A stretch of 64,000 nt of DNA, from NCBI RefSeq assembly GCF_026914265.1, contig NC_069125.1, positions 67,655,207-67,719,206 of the forward strand, read 5' to 3'. Positions 11,394-23,617 of the stretch are shown in pieces. This stretch comes from Mya arenaria. Its lineage: Eukaryota; Mollusca; Bivalvia; Myida; Myidae. Numbering within the stretch: position 1 is the first letter of the stretch; every line of letters begins with the position of its first letter. A program made the translations under genes and the position numbers. Below the pieces are notes generated by a model. That model ran no database searches, was not told where the DNA came from, and saw only the letters and a program-made list of their open reading frames with translations.

Positions 11394-13389
11394 CCTTGGT
11401 TTGGTCCAGAATGTCATAAAACAAGATGTACATATAATTTGGCTAAATCGAAATATAAAGGAAGCCGTTCTCTGCGCAATAAACTTTCCTTAAGAAATGC
11501 TTGAATAAATTTATAAGTAAGCATAAAGAAATAACAGCACGTAAACTTCGTAATTTAAAAACCCACAAACCCAAAGAGTTCTGGTCGTATCTTAACAGAG
11601 TGAATAAAAAACTCGCAGTGCTCTACCCCCCTTATCAGATATGTATAACCATTTTAAAAATCTGAATGATAGTAGCAATCGAGAAGTTTTCGAGTTGCCT
11701 CCCTTAGACCGCACAATAAATAATGACATACTAAATCGGCCGTTCTCCCGTTGTGAAATTGAAAAATGTATTAACAATTTGAATAACGGAAAATGCCCGT
11801 CTCAATTTGATTGCATCCTTAACGAACACATTAAAGCTACGTGCTCATCACTTATGCCAATTTATTTAAAATTATTTAATATTATCTTGGAGACCGGTCA
11901 TATACCCGAAGTTTGGACAACGGGTATTATTCGGCCCATTTATAAAAATAAAGGAAGCCCGCAAGATTGTATAACTTACAGACCAATAACAATTCTAAGT
12001 CATCTTGGAAAATTATTGACATCGCTGTTAAATAATAGATTAAATAAATATTTGGAAGAAAATTTTATACTAGAAGAAAATCAAGCTGGTTTCAGAGCAA
12101 AATATGCAACGACTGATCACATTTTTGTTTTGTATAAACTTATTGATCTACTACGGGCTAGAAAGAAAAAAATATACTGTTGTTATGTCGATTTTTCCTC
12201 TGCATTTGACAATATTAACAGAGTTTATTTGTGGAGAAAACTACTCCAGTATGGCATATCAGGCAAATTCATTTGTATGATATTCAATTTGCACGCCTGC
12301 TTATATGCTGTATGGTGAAACTGGACGATACCCATTAGAAATTACCATTAAATGTAAAATGATAAAATTCTGGATATCCATTCTTCGAGGTAAACAAACT
12401 AAATCATCACATATTTGCTATAAGTCTATGCAAAATGATAATTCCAGATCTTTTAAATGGACAGATCACATCAAATCAATTTTAGATAATACTGTGTTTT
12501 CCAATGTATGGTTAGAACAATCTACAAATATAAACCCTAATTTACATAAATGTGTTGAACAAGTCCTTATCGACCAGTTTAAACAAGATTGGCACACTGT
12601 AATGAATAACTCTTCTAAAGGCAAAAACTACTCACTGTTCAAGGAAACCCTCGAATTAGAAAAATACTTAATACTTAAATCTTGCTCCTAATTTGAAACT
12701 CTTTATGAGTAAATTCCGTATGGCGAACCACAAATTCCCGATAGAAATAGGAAGGTATAATAATGTTGACTACGCAGAAAGATACTGTCATATTTGTAGG
12801 TCAGACCTTGGTGATGAATACCACTACTTACTAGTTTGCCCATCCTTTTCAAATGTCAGAAGAAAATACCTACCAACATATTATTTCAATAGACCAAATA
12901 CAATTAAATACAAGGAACTGTTAACTTGCACAAACGTTTAACTATTGACAAGAGTAGCCTTATTTGTGAAACATTTAATACGCAACGCATGTCAGCCAGT
13001 GTAACTTCTCTAGGTTTTTGTTCAATTGAATTATTTATACTGAGTTCCCCAATAACGTTTTTAATTTATTTATACGATATGCTTGTCCAAGGCACAGCCT
13101 TTGAAATCTGGCACTATATTAAATATCCCTTTATCCCTAATATTTTGTAAATATATTTAAAATAACTGTCTCCCTCTTTTCCATGATAAGATATATATTC
13201 GATACATGTACGACCATGAAAAAAATACAAAACCATTTTATTTCCGCCACTCGAGACAAAGCCATCGTTCTTCGTATTAGTATAATTAAGCTTTTATTGA
13301 CACTGCTAACTAAACTTATTTGTCCTCATGTTGTCATGTATGTATGACCTGAGTGTGATAAAGATATTTGTTGTTGTTGTTGTTGTTAA
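11200..13389 (+). mobile_element. 5'-truncated LINE with internal deletion and (TTG)n tail
   Basis: The reading frames show, in order: the linker that follows the endonuclease (KPWFGPECHKTR near 11390-11430), reverse-transcriptase fingers and palm (11641-12318, with YRPITILSHLGK, NQAGFRAKYATTDH and YVDFSSAFDNINR), then the C-terminal region with a CCHC-like knuckle (CHICRSDLGDEYHYLLVC near 12790-12840). The endonuclease is missing, and so is the catalytic YADD segment, because the frame passes from the palm straight to post-thumb sequence near 12320-12370. The 3' end is AAAGATATTTG followed by (TTG)n at 13368-13386. It is CR1/Jockey-like; the clade is not resolved. It has several frame breaks and cannot move by itself. 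Confidence 0.82.
11343..11392 (+). repeat. (AAT)n microsatellite inside the LINE
   Basis: About 16 AAT units interrupt the linker before the reverse transcriptase, adding a poly-Asn run to that frame. It expanded after or during the life of the element. Confidence 0.9.
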
Positions 13390-13627
13390 TTTTTCAAAAC
13401 TCGGCATTTTTGCTGTCACCAAGGGAAAATACTGCGTAGGAGGTTTACAAACATAAAGGATATTGTAATAGTACCATATAACCTTCATATATTTGATATC
13501 AATCGGAACACCTCGGCCTGTATCTATCTCGAAAATGGCCGAGTTCAATCGTAACAACTCGGCCATCTCCGGCAACCTTCGAGATAGATATCTTGATACT
13601 AGCCGAGGAGTTCCGATTGATCATTAA
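13387..13627 (+). repeat. copy 2 of the CTCGGAACTCC family with palindromic MITE
   Basis: Bases 13387-13530 match 5911-6060. The next part folds: ATCGGAACACCTCGGC with ATCTATCTCGAA on the left (13500-13531) pairs with TTCGAGATAGAT and GCCGAGGAGTTCCGAT on the right (13578-13617). The centre holds a second small inverted pair (ATGGCCGAGTT and AACTCGGCCAT). It ends next to ATCATTAA, the likely target duplication of the large foldback element. Confidence 0.65.
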
Positions 13628-16600
13628 GTATGTACGTGAAGTTAGCGGCCTAGCGGCCTAGCGGCCTAGCGGCGTGAAGTTAGCGGCCTAGCGGCCTAGC
13701 GGCGTGAAGTTAGCGGCCTGGCGGCCTAGCGGCCTAGCGGCCTAGCGGCGTGAAGTTGGCGGCCTAGCGGCCTAACGGCCTGGCGGCCTAATTATTTTTT
13801 CCATTTCCAAGCAATTGTTAATGCGTTTTTTTAAAACAATGATAAATCAAGGTTTTTTATTCATATAGTTACATAGCGGCCTTAAATTGTTATATATTCA
13901 GAATATTTTTCTTTGCCTTTTATTCTAAAACAATTTTAAATTAACTGTTTTATGCACAAAAGCGTTTTTCAAACTTTTTTCAAAAAAGGCGATCAAGCAC
14001 TTCAGCGACCTAGCGGCATAGAAGCCTGAAATTAGCGGCCTAGCGGCCTAGCGGCCTAAATTGAATCCTATTTCAAAGCATGTATACATGCATTTTCTTC
14101 TAAAACAATAACATTTTAACTGTTTTTATGCACAAATTAACACATTGAAGCGATTATCAACAGTTTTTTCCCAAAAACGTCGATAAAGCAATCAGCTATT
14201 TCAAAGCATTAAACATGCCTGTTCTTCTTAATCAATGATATATTAACTGTTTATATGCACAAATTATCACTCTGAAGCGTTTTTCAACTTTTTTTCAAAA
14301 AAGTCGATCGAGCACTTCAGCGGCCTAGCGGCCTAGCGGCGTGAAGTTAGCGGCCTGGCGGCCTAGCGGCCTAGCGGCCTAGCGGCCTAAAATGGTATCC
14401 TATTTCAAAGCATGTATACATGCATTTTCTTCTAAAACAATGACATATTAACTGTTTTTATGCACAAATTAACACTTTGAAGCTATGAGCGATTATCAAT
14501 ATTTTTTTTAAAAGCGTCGATAAAGCAGTCAGCTATTTCAAAGCATTAAACATGCCTGATCTTCTAAAACAATGATATATTTACTGTTTTATGCACAAAT
14601 TATCACTCTAAAGCTTTTTTTATTTTCTTTCAAAAAAGTTGATCGAGCACTTCAGCGGCCTAGCGGCCTAGCGGCGTGAAGTTAGCGGCCTGGCGGCCTA
14701 GCGGCCTAGCGGCCTAAAATGGTTTCCTATTTCAAAGCATGTATACATGCATTTTCTTCTAAAACAATGACATATTAACTGTTTGAATGCACAAATTAAC
14801 ACTTTAAAGCTATTAGCGATAATCAACATCTTTTTTTCTTCAAAAAAGTCGATTAAGCAGTCAGCTATTTCAAAGCATTAAACATGCCTGATCTTCTTAA
14901 TCAATGATATATTTACTGTTTATATGCACAAATTATCACTCTGAAGCGTTTTTCAACTTTTTTTCAAAAAAGTCGATCGAGCACTTCAGCGGCCTAGCGG
15001 CCTAGCGGCGTGAAGTTAGCGGCCTGGCGGCCTAGCGGCCTAGCGGCCTAAAATGGTATCCTATTTCAAAGCATGTATACATGCATTTTCTTCTAAAACA
15101 ATGACATATTAACTGTTTTTATGCACAAATTAACACTTTGAAGCAATTAGCGATTATCAACAATTTTTTTTTTAAAAGCGTCGATAAAGCAGTCAGCTAT
15201 TTCAAAGCATTAAACATGCCTGATCTTCTAAAACAATGATATATTTACTGTTTATATGCACAAATTATCACTCTGAAGCGTTTATCAACTTTTTTTCAAA
15301 AAAGTCGATCGAGCACTTCAGAGGCCTAGCGGCCTAGCGGCCTAGCGGCGTGAAGTTAGCGGCCTGGCGGCCTAGCGGCCTAGCGGCCTAGCGGCCTAAA
15401 ATGGTATCCTATTTCAAAGCATGTATACATGCATTTTCTTCTAAAACAATGACATATTAACTGTTTTATGCACAAATTAACACTTTGAAGCAATTAGCGA
15501 TTATCAACATTTTTTTTTTCAAAAAAGTCGATTAAGCAGTCAGCATACATGCCAATCCTTCTCAAAAATATGTTGATAATCGCCTCAGAGTGATAGTCTG
15601 TGCATAAAAACAGTTAACATATCATTTTTTTTTAGAAGAAAATGCATGTAGTCATGCTTTGAAATAGGATAGCATTTTAGGCCGCCAGGCCGCTAGGCCG
15701 CTAACTTCACGCCGCTAGGCCGCTAGGCCGCTGAAGTGCTTGATCGACTTTTTTTTTTAAAAGTTGAAAAACGGTTCAGAGTGATATTTTGTGCATAAAA
15801 ACAATAAATATATCATTGTTTTAGAAGAACATGCATGTTTAATGCTTTGAAATAGATGACTGCTTTATCGACGCTTTTGAAAAAAAAACTGTTGATAATC
15901 GCTAATAGCTTCAAAGTGTTAATTTGTGCATAAAAACAGTTATCGATAAATCCTCAACTTACAAGAACGATTGGAGCGCTTAGCTTCTCTTACTCTAAGT
16001 TCAACCATAACCATACGTTTTTGCTATATAAAACAACAGAGCAAATAACTTGTCAAAAGTTTATTTTGTTTTATTTACATTTAAAGTTTGGATTTAATGG
16101 CGAGGCTCCATGTTATTTACACAAGCACGAATTCACAAGCATGAACAGCGAACGAAGCAATCTGGTCACCTGCCAACTTGGCGTATTACTGGCGACCGCC
16201 CCAAAGGGCAAAGCAGCAGTTTTGAATAGCCCCCACTGGGCTTTACGAGTTTGATTATGAAATAAACTTAAGTATTTGAACGTGAATTCCGTCAAGGTGT
16301 ACTATGGCCGGAACTCACAAATTAGCATTTTAACTTTAAGTATACTGTCTGTATTTATATAATTCCAATAGCTTAATAAATATCATAATTTAAGTGCTGC
16401 CGAACGCCAATGTGAGATTCTAGGTACTAGAAGCGAACTCGCCAAAATATGAGCATAAAGAAATAACACGCATCACAACCCGAAACAAAACTGGGTTTAT
16501 TATCGTATAAAACAATTCATACTTTAAGGAAATTTTGGCTCGGCAGCAAAAAAGCAACAAGAAAAGGAGCCTCGCATTACTCAGCAGCAAACTTGAATGA

Positions 16601-16679
16601 ACGGTAAAGCATACCGTAAACGTGTATTAGCGTATCATAAAGCGTCGCTGGACAAACGTGATGATATTTATTTCAATGA

Positions 16680-17220
16680 TTTACCAAACTGCACACGCAG
16701 GACTTAAAGTCGCGAATCAAAAGCGCATTGCCCTGCTCGTTCAAGTGGACACCGTCGGACTTCAATTGTTCAGGCGTTATACTATGAGAAATGAAGGAAC
16801 CCCCAATACCTAATATGTTTTTTTTACAAAGCCATTTAATCGGCGCCTTACATTTCCCATTGCACGCCTATTACTCGAATAGCGCCATGTTGTTCGAGGC
16901 GTTATCTGCGACACTGCGAGAGTGGTTGATGGGAATAAATCTTTAAGCGGTCTTATTACTTTAGCAAAAATTGCCATTAACACTTTAGTAGGATATTGGC
17001 CAATGTCATTTCCCCCAATGTGAATAATCATGACATGAGGTAGTCCATCTTCATTAACATGTTTCAAAAACGTGACTTTCCTTACAAGCGCTTTAAGGCT
17101 TAGACCTCCATAGCCCTGCCACCAAAAGGCACTATTGGGAATTCCCAGGTTCGCGTCGTGCGATCGGGCGTAGCAAAAGGCATGCCTAATAATTGAAGAA
17201 CCGACGACCCACACGCGCGT
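16680..17220 (-). other. YR retroelement part: SGNH hydrolase domain (fossil)
   Basis: Approximate extent. The block I motif GSSIIRHA, the block III motif HIGGNDIG and, further on, a SDGVHLNEQG block (the Asp/His pair of the family) are all readable. Known: SGNH (GDSL-like) hydrolases are a hallmark of Ngaro-type and some other YR elements, where their role is unclear. Part of a fossil element. Confidence 0.75.
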
Positions 17221-17319
17221 CGTTCTATCTAAATAAGCAAAAAAATAAAATAATATGTAATATGATGTGATGAACCAAACCTAAAGTAAATTTGGGACCA
17301 AATGTATATTTTCATTCCG

Positions 17320-18190
17320 AACGTAACGTTTGTAGGCGTCTGACGTCCACCTACCGGCCTCTTTTATCTGTTCCGTGGTGCAACCCACCATAGCGGCGGT
17401 TGTGGCTGCCCCAATGCGAAATGAATGTGTGTTGTACTTTGCAAATTCGAGGTTCATAACAGATAAACATTTTTTTTAATACAGAAGAAACTGTGTACAG
17501 GGCAAACACTTTTACCGGTTTTATTGATCTGCATAATATAACCCTTTGACTCTTTATCCGTCTTTGAATTGCGAAGTGTAAGCAATAAATTGCCGTCGCT
17601 CGTATATCTTACATCACTAAATGCTAACGTGTGATTTACAACAGACTGTCGTGTTACGGCTAATTCTCCTACGCGGAAGAACCCAAAGAAAGCCAAAGTG
17701 TATGCCGCTGTAAATAGGGCACTTTCGTACATATTTATACACATGGATGGGAGTGTTTCAACAATAAGGCATAATAATTGTGCCGTTATTGGAAGTCGCG
17801 TTGTATGTGCGCGTGTATTCCTTCCCATGCCTGTTATAATTTTAGTGATTATATAATTTTCGGTGGTATCCGCGAACCCAAAAAGCTTGCATTGGGCACC
17901 GATAGCACATTTATAGAGGCGAGCTGTATTGGCGGTTAAGCCATCAAGTGACAAGATGAGAAAAACAATACCAAATTGTCAACGGATGGAGGCCACAAAT
18001 TTGGCAATTGATACGTAAGCCTAAAATTAGAGAACCGGTTTAAACCGACTTGATACGACTGTAATGTATTGCCGGACATAGAACAGCCAATTAGTCGTCG
18101 AGCCTCATTTCGTAAATCATGCTCTGAAAAAGTGGTGGAATTGGTGCCCTTTCTGCCAAGTCGGGTACCAGCTGGCGAAGGCGCGCCCAC
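17320..18190 (-). other. YR retroelement part: tyrosine recombinase (fossil)
   Basis: Approximate extent. An N-terminal core-binding-like part is followed by the catalytic half with FFRVGELAV (first Arg), THSFRIGAAT (His-x-x-Arg) and GRWTSDAYKRY (Trp and the nucleophile Tyr). All catalytic positions of the family can be seen. Known: this enzyme integrates circular DNA copies without target duplication. Part of a fossil element. Confidence 0.8.
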
Positions 18191-20125
18191 TGCTTTCGTG
18201 AAATAGAATCAGCGATATTATTAAGTTTTGTTCGAATATAGACAGCCTTAAACAAAATATTATGGCCCATGCATCTTAACACAAAATGTCTGAGAATGTG
18301 CATAACGCGTTTGGATTTCGCAGACTGTTTATTATGGCAACTAAAGCCTCGTTATCGATTCGTAAAATTATCTTTTTATTTTTTAGTTCGGGACCCCAAA
18401 GGTAAAGCTAACAGCACAGGGACCATTTCTAAAAACGTTATGTCTTTCATGACTTCATGTTTGCTCCAGTCAAGAGGCCATGGAAAAAAATGCCCAATTG
18501 CCGTTTAAGTAACAGCCGCCGCCAAGGTCGGCTCTACCCGCACTGTCGGTAAAAAGTTGTAAATGTTCGTTTTCCAACCAAGCATTTTCGGGAATGTAAC
18601 CTACTCCATTGAAACTTGTTAAGAAAAACAGCCACATGCGGAAGTCCTCGCGCATTCCTTCTGTTATCCTTATTTTATGAAATTCATGTTTTATACCGGA
18701 CATTGCATCATAAAATCGTCGCAAAAAAGCTCTGCTTGAACGAATTGCCTGGCCGAAAAAGCAAAATTTACCAGCGAGTGACTGAAGGTCTCGCAACGTT
18801 ATTTTCTTCCTAGTTATATAGAGCAAAATTAGGGACTTCAACTCTGCGATTTTGTGCTGGGGTATTCTAATAAGCATTTGTGAAGAATCAATTTCCAAAC
18901 CCAGAAAAACTATTACAGTGGAAGGGTCCGTGCTTTTTCCATCGTTAATTGGTACACCCAACTGTACACATACTTGATGGAAAGTGGAAAGTACATGTTG
19001 GCAATTGCCAGTTCCATGTGCCCCGCAAAATATGAAATCGTCCAGATAATGATCAAGTGATGGAATTTTTGAAATGTATTTTACCAGCCAATGGATAAAG
19101 GTCGAAAATGCCTCGAAATAATATGGTGCACAACTGGCGCCAAAAGGTAAATTTAAGTTTACATAAATTTTGCCATCAAATTTAATGCCTAATAATTCGA
19201 AGTCTTTAGGTGATATTGGAAGTAGCCGGAATGCAGATTTTATATCACGCTTTGCCATTAACGTTGATCTTCCCAATTTAAATATCATGTCTGCCACTGT
19301 GTCAAATTTTGTGTACGATACTGATTTTAATTGACTAACTATGCCGTCATTAACACTACCGCCAGCCCGTGGATAGCTTAAATGAGTGATAAGGCGCCAA
19401 CCGCCATCAGACTTCGGTACCAAGCCTATGGGAGAAATTCGAAAATTTTTAAACGGTGGACTAAAGAACGGCCCGGCCATTCGGCCCTCCAATATTTCTT
19501 TTTCCAATTTATCGAAAACTACGCTTGGTCGGAGTTTAGCCGATCGCAATTGTTTTGCATCGATGGGTTCGCGCGACCCTTCAAATCCTAAACTAAAACC
19601 AAATCGGAAACCATTCTTTAACAACGTTGCATGGACCTTACATCGGGATATCGCTGTAAAAATGCGTCTAAATTTGATGTGTTTATGGGGCTTTTTGGCA
19701 GCTAGCCGGATGTCACGGCCATATTTTAATAATTCCTGAGTCCTGCCCGGATGAGCAGCCAAAAAATTGGACATGTAGACTAAGAAATCATCTGTCCACG
19801 AACTGATGTCGTTAACTTTTTGTTGTGCGGACTTGTTGTCAATAATTAGCCGACCGTCCTGGCCTATCATTAACGATTTATTTGACTCCTCGACACCTGA
19901 TTTAGAATCAATCAAAGAAGAGAATTCTACAAATGCACCAGACACAATTTTATTCTTAATCTGATGCGAGATGTTGCACCCAACATTTGAAAAGACACTT
20001 AGCATCTGATTCACTGTGTTATCAATAACCGTTAAAGGCAACGGATCAGAAAAGAAATGTTCCGTACCTGCACCTTGTTCACCGTTCGCGACCGATACCT
20101 GCGGAATGCTGATGGGCCCATTCAA
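18100..20125 (-). other. YR retroelement part: reverse transcriptase and RNase H (fossil)
   Basis: Approximate extent. An N-terminal region of unknown role is followed by reverse transcriptase with SPIGLVPKSDGGWRLITHLS, the palm MAKRDIKSAFRLLPI, LPFGASCAPYYFE and the catalytic YLDDFIF box, then RNase H starting LFTDSAG. This is typical DIRS-order architecture, whose reverse transcriptase is kin to that of LTR elements. Its start overlaps the end of the preceding frame by four bases. Part of a fossil element. Confidence 0.85.
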
Positions 20126-20430
20126 TGGCTGGATGCCTTCCAGGGCGGCGGTTTGTAACCTGCGACCTGAGGTGTGGGTACCCTCCCCGTATTAGCCAAG
20201 TCTATGGGCGCTATAGGACCATCATCTGCAAGAGCCACAGTACCGGTAGTCAGCGCCACAGATGCATCAGCTGTAGCCGCTGCAAGACCGGAATTCACCG
20301 TCGAGGCTGATGCGGGGACTGCTGCGATTGTGTTTGATTTGGGCGTCTGGCCTGTCTGTACTGGAGGGGTCCTCCTTGCCCTCTTAGCGGCCCGAAACTC
20401 TTCCACAATATCTCGAAGCGGGAATGCCAT
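20122..20430 (-). other. YR retroelement part: first frame, Pro/Ala-rich (fossil)
   Basis: A frame of about 100 residues, rich in Ala, Thr and Pro, with a basic patch (RAAKRARRTPP). It sits where the gag-like first frame of YR elements lies but is short and shows no zinc knuckle. Its function is not recognised from sequence. Confidence 0.45.
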
Positions 20431-22489
20431 CCGGAAAAAGACAGCAAAATCAATAACCGTCGTCTGACGTATAAATATTTACAATTTATATATAAATATG
20501 TATGTGCGTGTTTTAAAACCTCATTCCTCGACAAATTGATCGAGTTCTTGATAAAGTAGACAAAACAAAGGAAAATAGAAACATTTATTTAATGATTTGA
20601 ATGTATATGTAATGTTATGTACTATAATTCATCAACTAACTAACCAAAACTATTTTAATTCGAACAACTATTTTTTCTTAAATAGCAATCCTAGCTCTTA
20701 TAAAATCTGACCTTTCGGTTCGACTGCCTGGACGAAAGTGAATCGGTGGGGTTGCGCGCTCGATTTAGCGCATGCGCTGAATCTCTTTTTAAGTTTTAAC
20801 CAATGAAATGCTTTAACGAAATGGCGGGCGCGGGAATCTTTTGATTACGTAATACTGTAAGGCGCCCTCAAGCGGATCTGTTGAATGATTAGATGTGTAT
20901 TGCTAACGTAAACATAAAGGTGATGAAACGGGTTGATTATTCTCGATAACAACAGCTATTTTATAGTTAATAGCTGGTATTAATATGTCATTGTTTAAGA
21001 AGAAAATGCATGTATACATGCTTTGAAATAGGAAACCATTTTAGGCCGCTAGGCCGCCAGGCCGCTAACTTCACGCCGCTAGGCCGCTAGGCCGCTAGGC
21101 CGCTGAAGTGCTCGATCAACTTTATTGAAAAAAAAAAAAAAAAAAAAACGCTTACGAGTGATAATTTGTGCATAAAACAGTAAAGATATCATTGTTTTAG
21201 AAGATCAGGCATGTTTAATGCTTTGAAATAACTGACTGCTTAATCGACGCTTTTGAAAAAAAAAACTGTTGATAATCGCTAATAGCTTCAAAGTGTTAAT
21301 TTGTGCATAAAAACAGTTAATATGTCATTGTTTAAGAAGAAAATGCATGTATACATGCTTTGAAATAGGATACCATTTTAGGCCGCTAGGCCGCTAGGCC
21401 GCCAGGCCGCTAACTTCACGCCGCTAGGCCGCTAGGCCGCTAGGCCGCTGAAGTGCTCGATCGACTTTTTTGAAAAAAAGTTGAAAAACGCTTCAGAGTG
21501 ATAATTTGTGCATGTAAACAGTAATTATATCATTGTTTTAGAAGATCAGGCATGTTTAATGCTTTGAAATAGCTGACTGCTTTATCGACGCTTTTAAAAA
21601 AAAAGATGTTGATAATCGCTAATTGCTTCAAAGTGTTAATTTGTGCATAAAAACAGTTAATATGTCATTGTTTTAGAAGAAAATGCATGTATACATGCTT
21701 TGAAATAGGATACCATTTTAGGCCGCTAGGCCGCTAGGCCGCCAGGCCGCTAACTTCACGCCGCTAGGCCGCTAGGCCGCTAGGCCGCTAGGCCGCTGAA
21801 GTGCTCGATCGACTTTTTTGAAAAAAAGTTGAAAAACGCTTCAGAGTGATAATTTGTGCATATAAACAGTTAATATATCATTGATTAAGAAGAACAGGCA
21901 TGTTTAATGCTTTGAAATAGCTGACTGCTTTATCGACGTTTTTGGAAAAAAACTGTTGATAATCGCTTCAATGTGCTAATTTGTGCATAAAAACAGTTAA
22001 AATGTTATTGTTTTAGAAGAAAATGCATGTATACATGCTTTGAAATAGGATTCAATTTAGGCCGCTAGGCTGCTAATTTTAGGCTTCTATGCCGCTAGGT
22101 CGCTGAAGTGCTTGATCGACTTTTTTGAAAAGAGTTTGAAAAACGCTTCAGAGTGATAATTTGTGCATAAAACAGTTAATTTAAAATTGTTTTAGAATAA
22201 AAGGTAAAGAAAAATATTCTGAATATATAACAATTTAAGGCCGCTATGTAACTATATGAATAAAAAACCTTGATTTATCATTGTTTTAAAAAAAACGCAT
22301 TAACAATTGCTTGGAAATAGAAAAAATAATTAGGCCGCCAGGCCGCTAGGCCGCTAGGCCGCCAACTTCACGCCGCTAGGCCGCTAGGCCGCCAGGCCGC
22401 TAACTTCACGCCGCTAGGCCGCTAGGCCGCTAACTTCACGCCGCTAGGCCGCTAGGCCGCTAGGCCGCTAACTTCACGTACATCATTAA

Positions 22490-23617
22490 TGTAGTATTTA
22501 AAATCAAAATTTTCAAAATGATAAGCAGGGCTATTATAATTTAAGATTTCATTATCAATTAAAGTGTAAAGTTTTATAAAACATACCAAACTCCATATTT
22601 TATCATGCAACGTGGAAACTATTGAAGGCATTGTTCTGCAATTTATGAACTAGTCGTTGGAATATTTCCAAAGTAATATCAAATAATGAGGTGAAGTAAT
22701 TATATCATTTGATAAGCGCGATACATAAATTAAGAAAATGACTTCAGTTAGGAAATGACTTTATATGTTTTATGAATAGCGCCCCAGGTATATTACTGTG
22801 TATCATTTTCTCATCAATGTCATCACGGACCTATAAACCTTATAGGTCAATGATGTCATACAATGATTATCCTAGAGTAGATGGGACATTCAAATCCCGA
22901 GTGTGTTCTAATCTCCTCACTGAATGTGGTCAGATCCTCGGTATTCCTATAATCTTTAACTGGTAGGTTATTTGATGGTTGCATAGTAGCAACCGATTCA
23001 CCAACCATTGTGCACCACTATCCAAATCATGGCTTATGAGCAAAGTTATGACAACGACGAAGACGACGATGATGACGATGCTAATGGTAATGTTTGTAGT
23101 AACTAGTAATTATCTTTGAATTGGGCTGTGCTAGTTATAACGGGGGAAATGAGATCATGGTAGGTGAAAGTTCTGGAATTGTTTCAATGTGTATAAAAAA
23201 CACATCCAGCAACGTAATCGAAGCCATGTTTTATTTTTAAGCTGTAAGAGTTATGTCCAATATTTCCGCACAATCAGTCATGATTTTTTGGCTATGAGTA
23301 CTGCTTAAAGTCCGCATCGGAAGGCATGATCAACTTAGGAAATACTTATTTTATGCATTTTCCAAAGAGCTGGGAGATGGCAATGCTTGTCCAGGAGTGG
23401 GCAGAGAACAGTCAAACACGACAAAAACTACATACGGCGGCCTTTTGGTAAAGGGTCTGACACACCTTTATTTTCAAATCTGATACATAGTAACCTTAGT
23501 GCTACTGCAATTAAATATATTATTTTAATTTTAGAAGTTCTTTGTTAAAATCGAAATGCCACCAATACAGATGTGTTTGTGAAGTTGTAAATTTCTCATT
23601 GTTGTTCCTTTCCCCAG
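22490..23617. other. intergenic, nothing recognised
   Basis: The right flank of the foldback element (GTATTTAAAATCAAAATTTT at about 22493) recurs at about 11185. A 9-bp hairpin (GACCTATAA/TTATAGGTC) lies at 22828-22848. A (GAC/GAT)-rich run near 23050 would read as poly-Asp but has no gene context. Confidence 0.4.

Larger units (their letters stand above)
15941..20980 (-). mobile_element. Ngaro-like tyrosine-recombinase retroelement (fossil)
   Basis: The satellite unit of the surrounding arm stops at 15940 (ending in CATAAAAACAGT) and resumes at 20981 (TAATATGTCATTG), which marks both insertion edges with no clear target duplication, as expected for YR retroelements. Parts on the minus strand, 5' to 3': a Pro/Ala-rich first frame, reverse transcriptase with RNase H, tyrosine recombinase, and SGNH hydrolase. 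The order and the SGNH module fit the Ngaro group of the DIRS order. The copy looks broken in about three places, but long open stretches remain, so it is probably fairly young and younger than the foldback element it sits in. Confidence 0.82.
13628..22481. mobile_element. large foldback element with satellite-built inverted arms
   Basis: Left arm about 13632-15556; right arm about 15556-15940 plus 20981-22481. The outer 90 or so bases of the two arms are identical as reverse complements (GTACGTGAAGTTAGCGGCC and onward). Each arm carries several copies of a unit of about 333 bp, made of a (GGCCTAGC)-rich core and two similar AT-rich halves with GCATGTATACATGC and AAACATGCCTG. ATCATTAA lies just outside each end (13620-13627 and 22482-22489), a likely 8-bp target duplication, with four extra bases on the left. 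Known: Drosophila FB elements have long inverted ends made of tandem repeats. No transposase of its own is seen. A retroelement sits in the right arm. Confidence 0.75.

Noticed and set aside
18269-20467. Plus-strand open frames over the YR retroelement
   Set aside because: They are shadows of the minus-strand retroelement frames and carry no domain of their own.
22828-22848. GACCTATAA/TTATAGGTC hairpin as a terminator or regulatory RNA
   Set aside because: A single 9-bp stem in AT-rich DNA with no transcript context.
23040-23092. Acidic poly-Asp exon (MAYEQSYDNDEDDDD) with a GTAATG donor
   Set aside because: It is a (GAC/GAT)n simple repeat with a chance ATG and donor; no other exon joins it.
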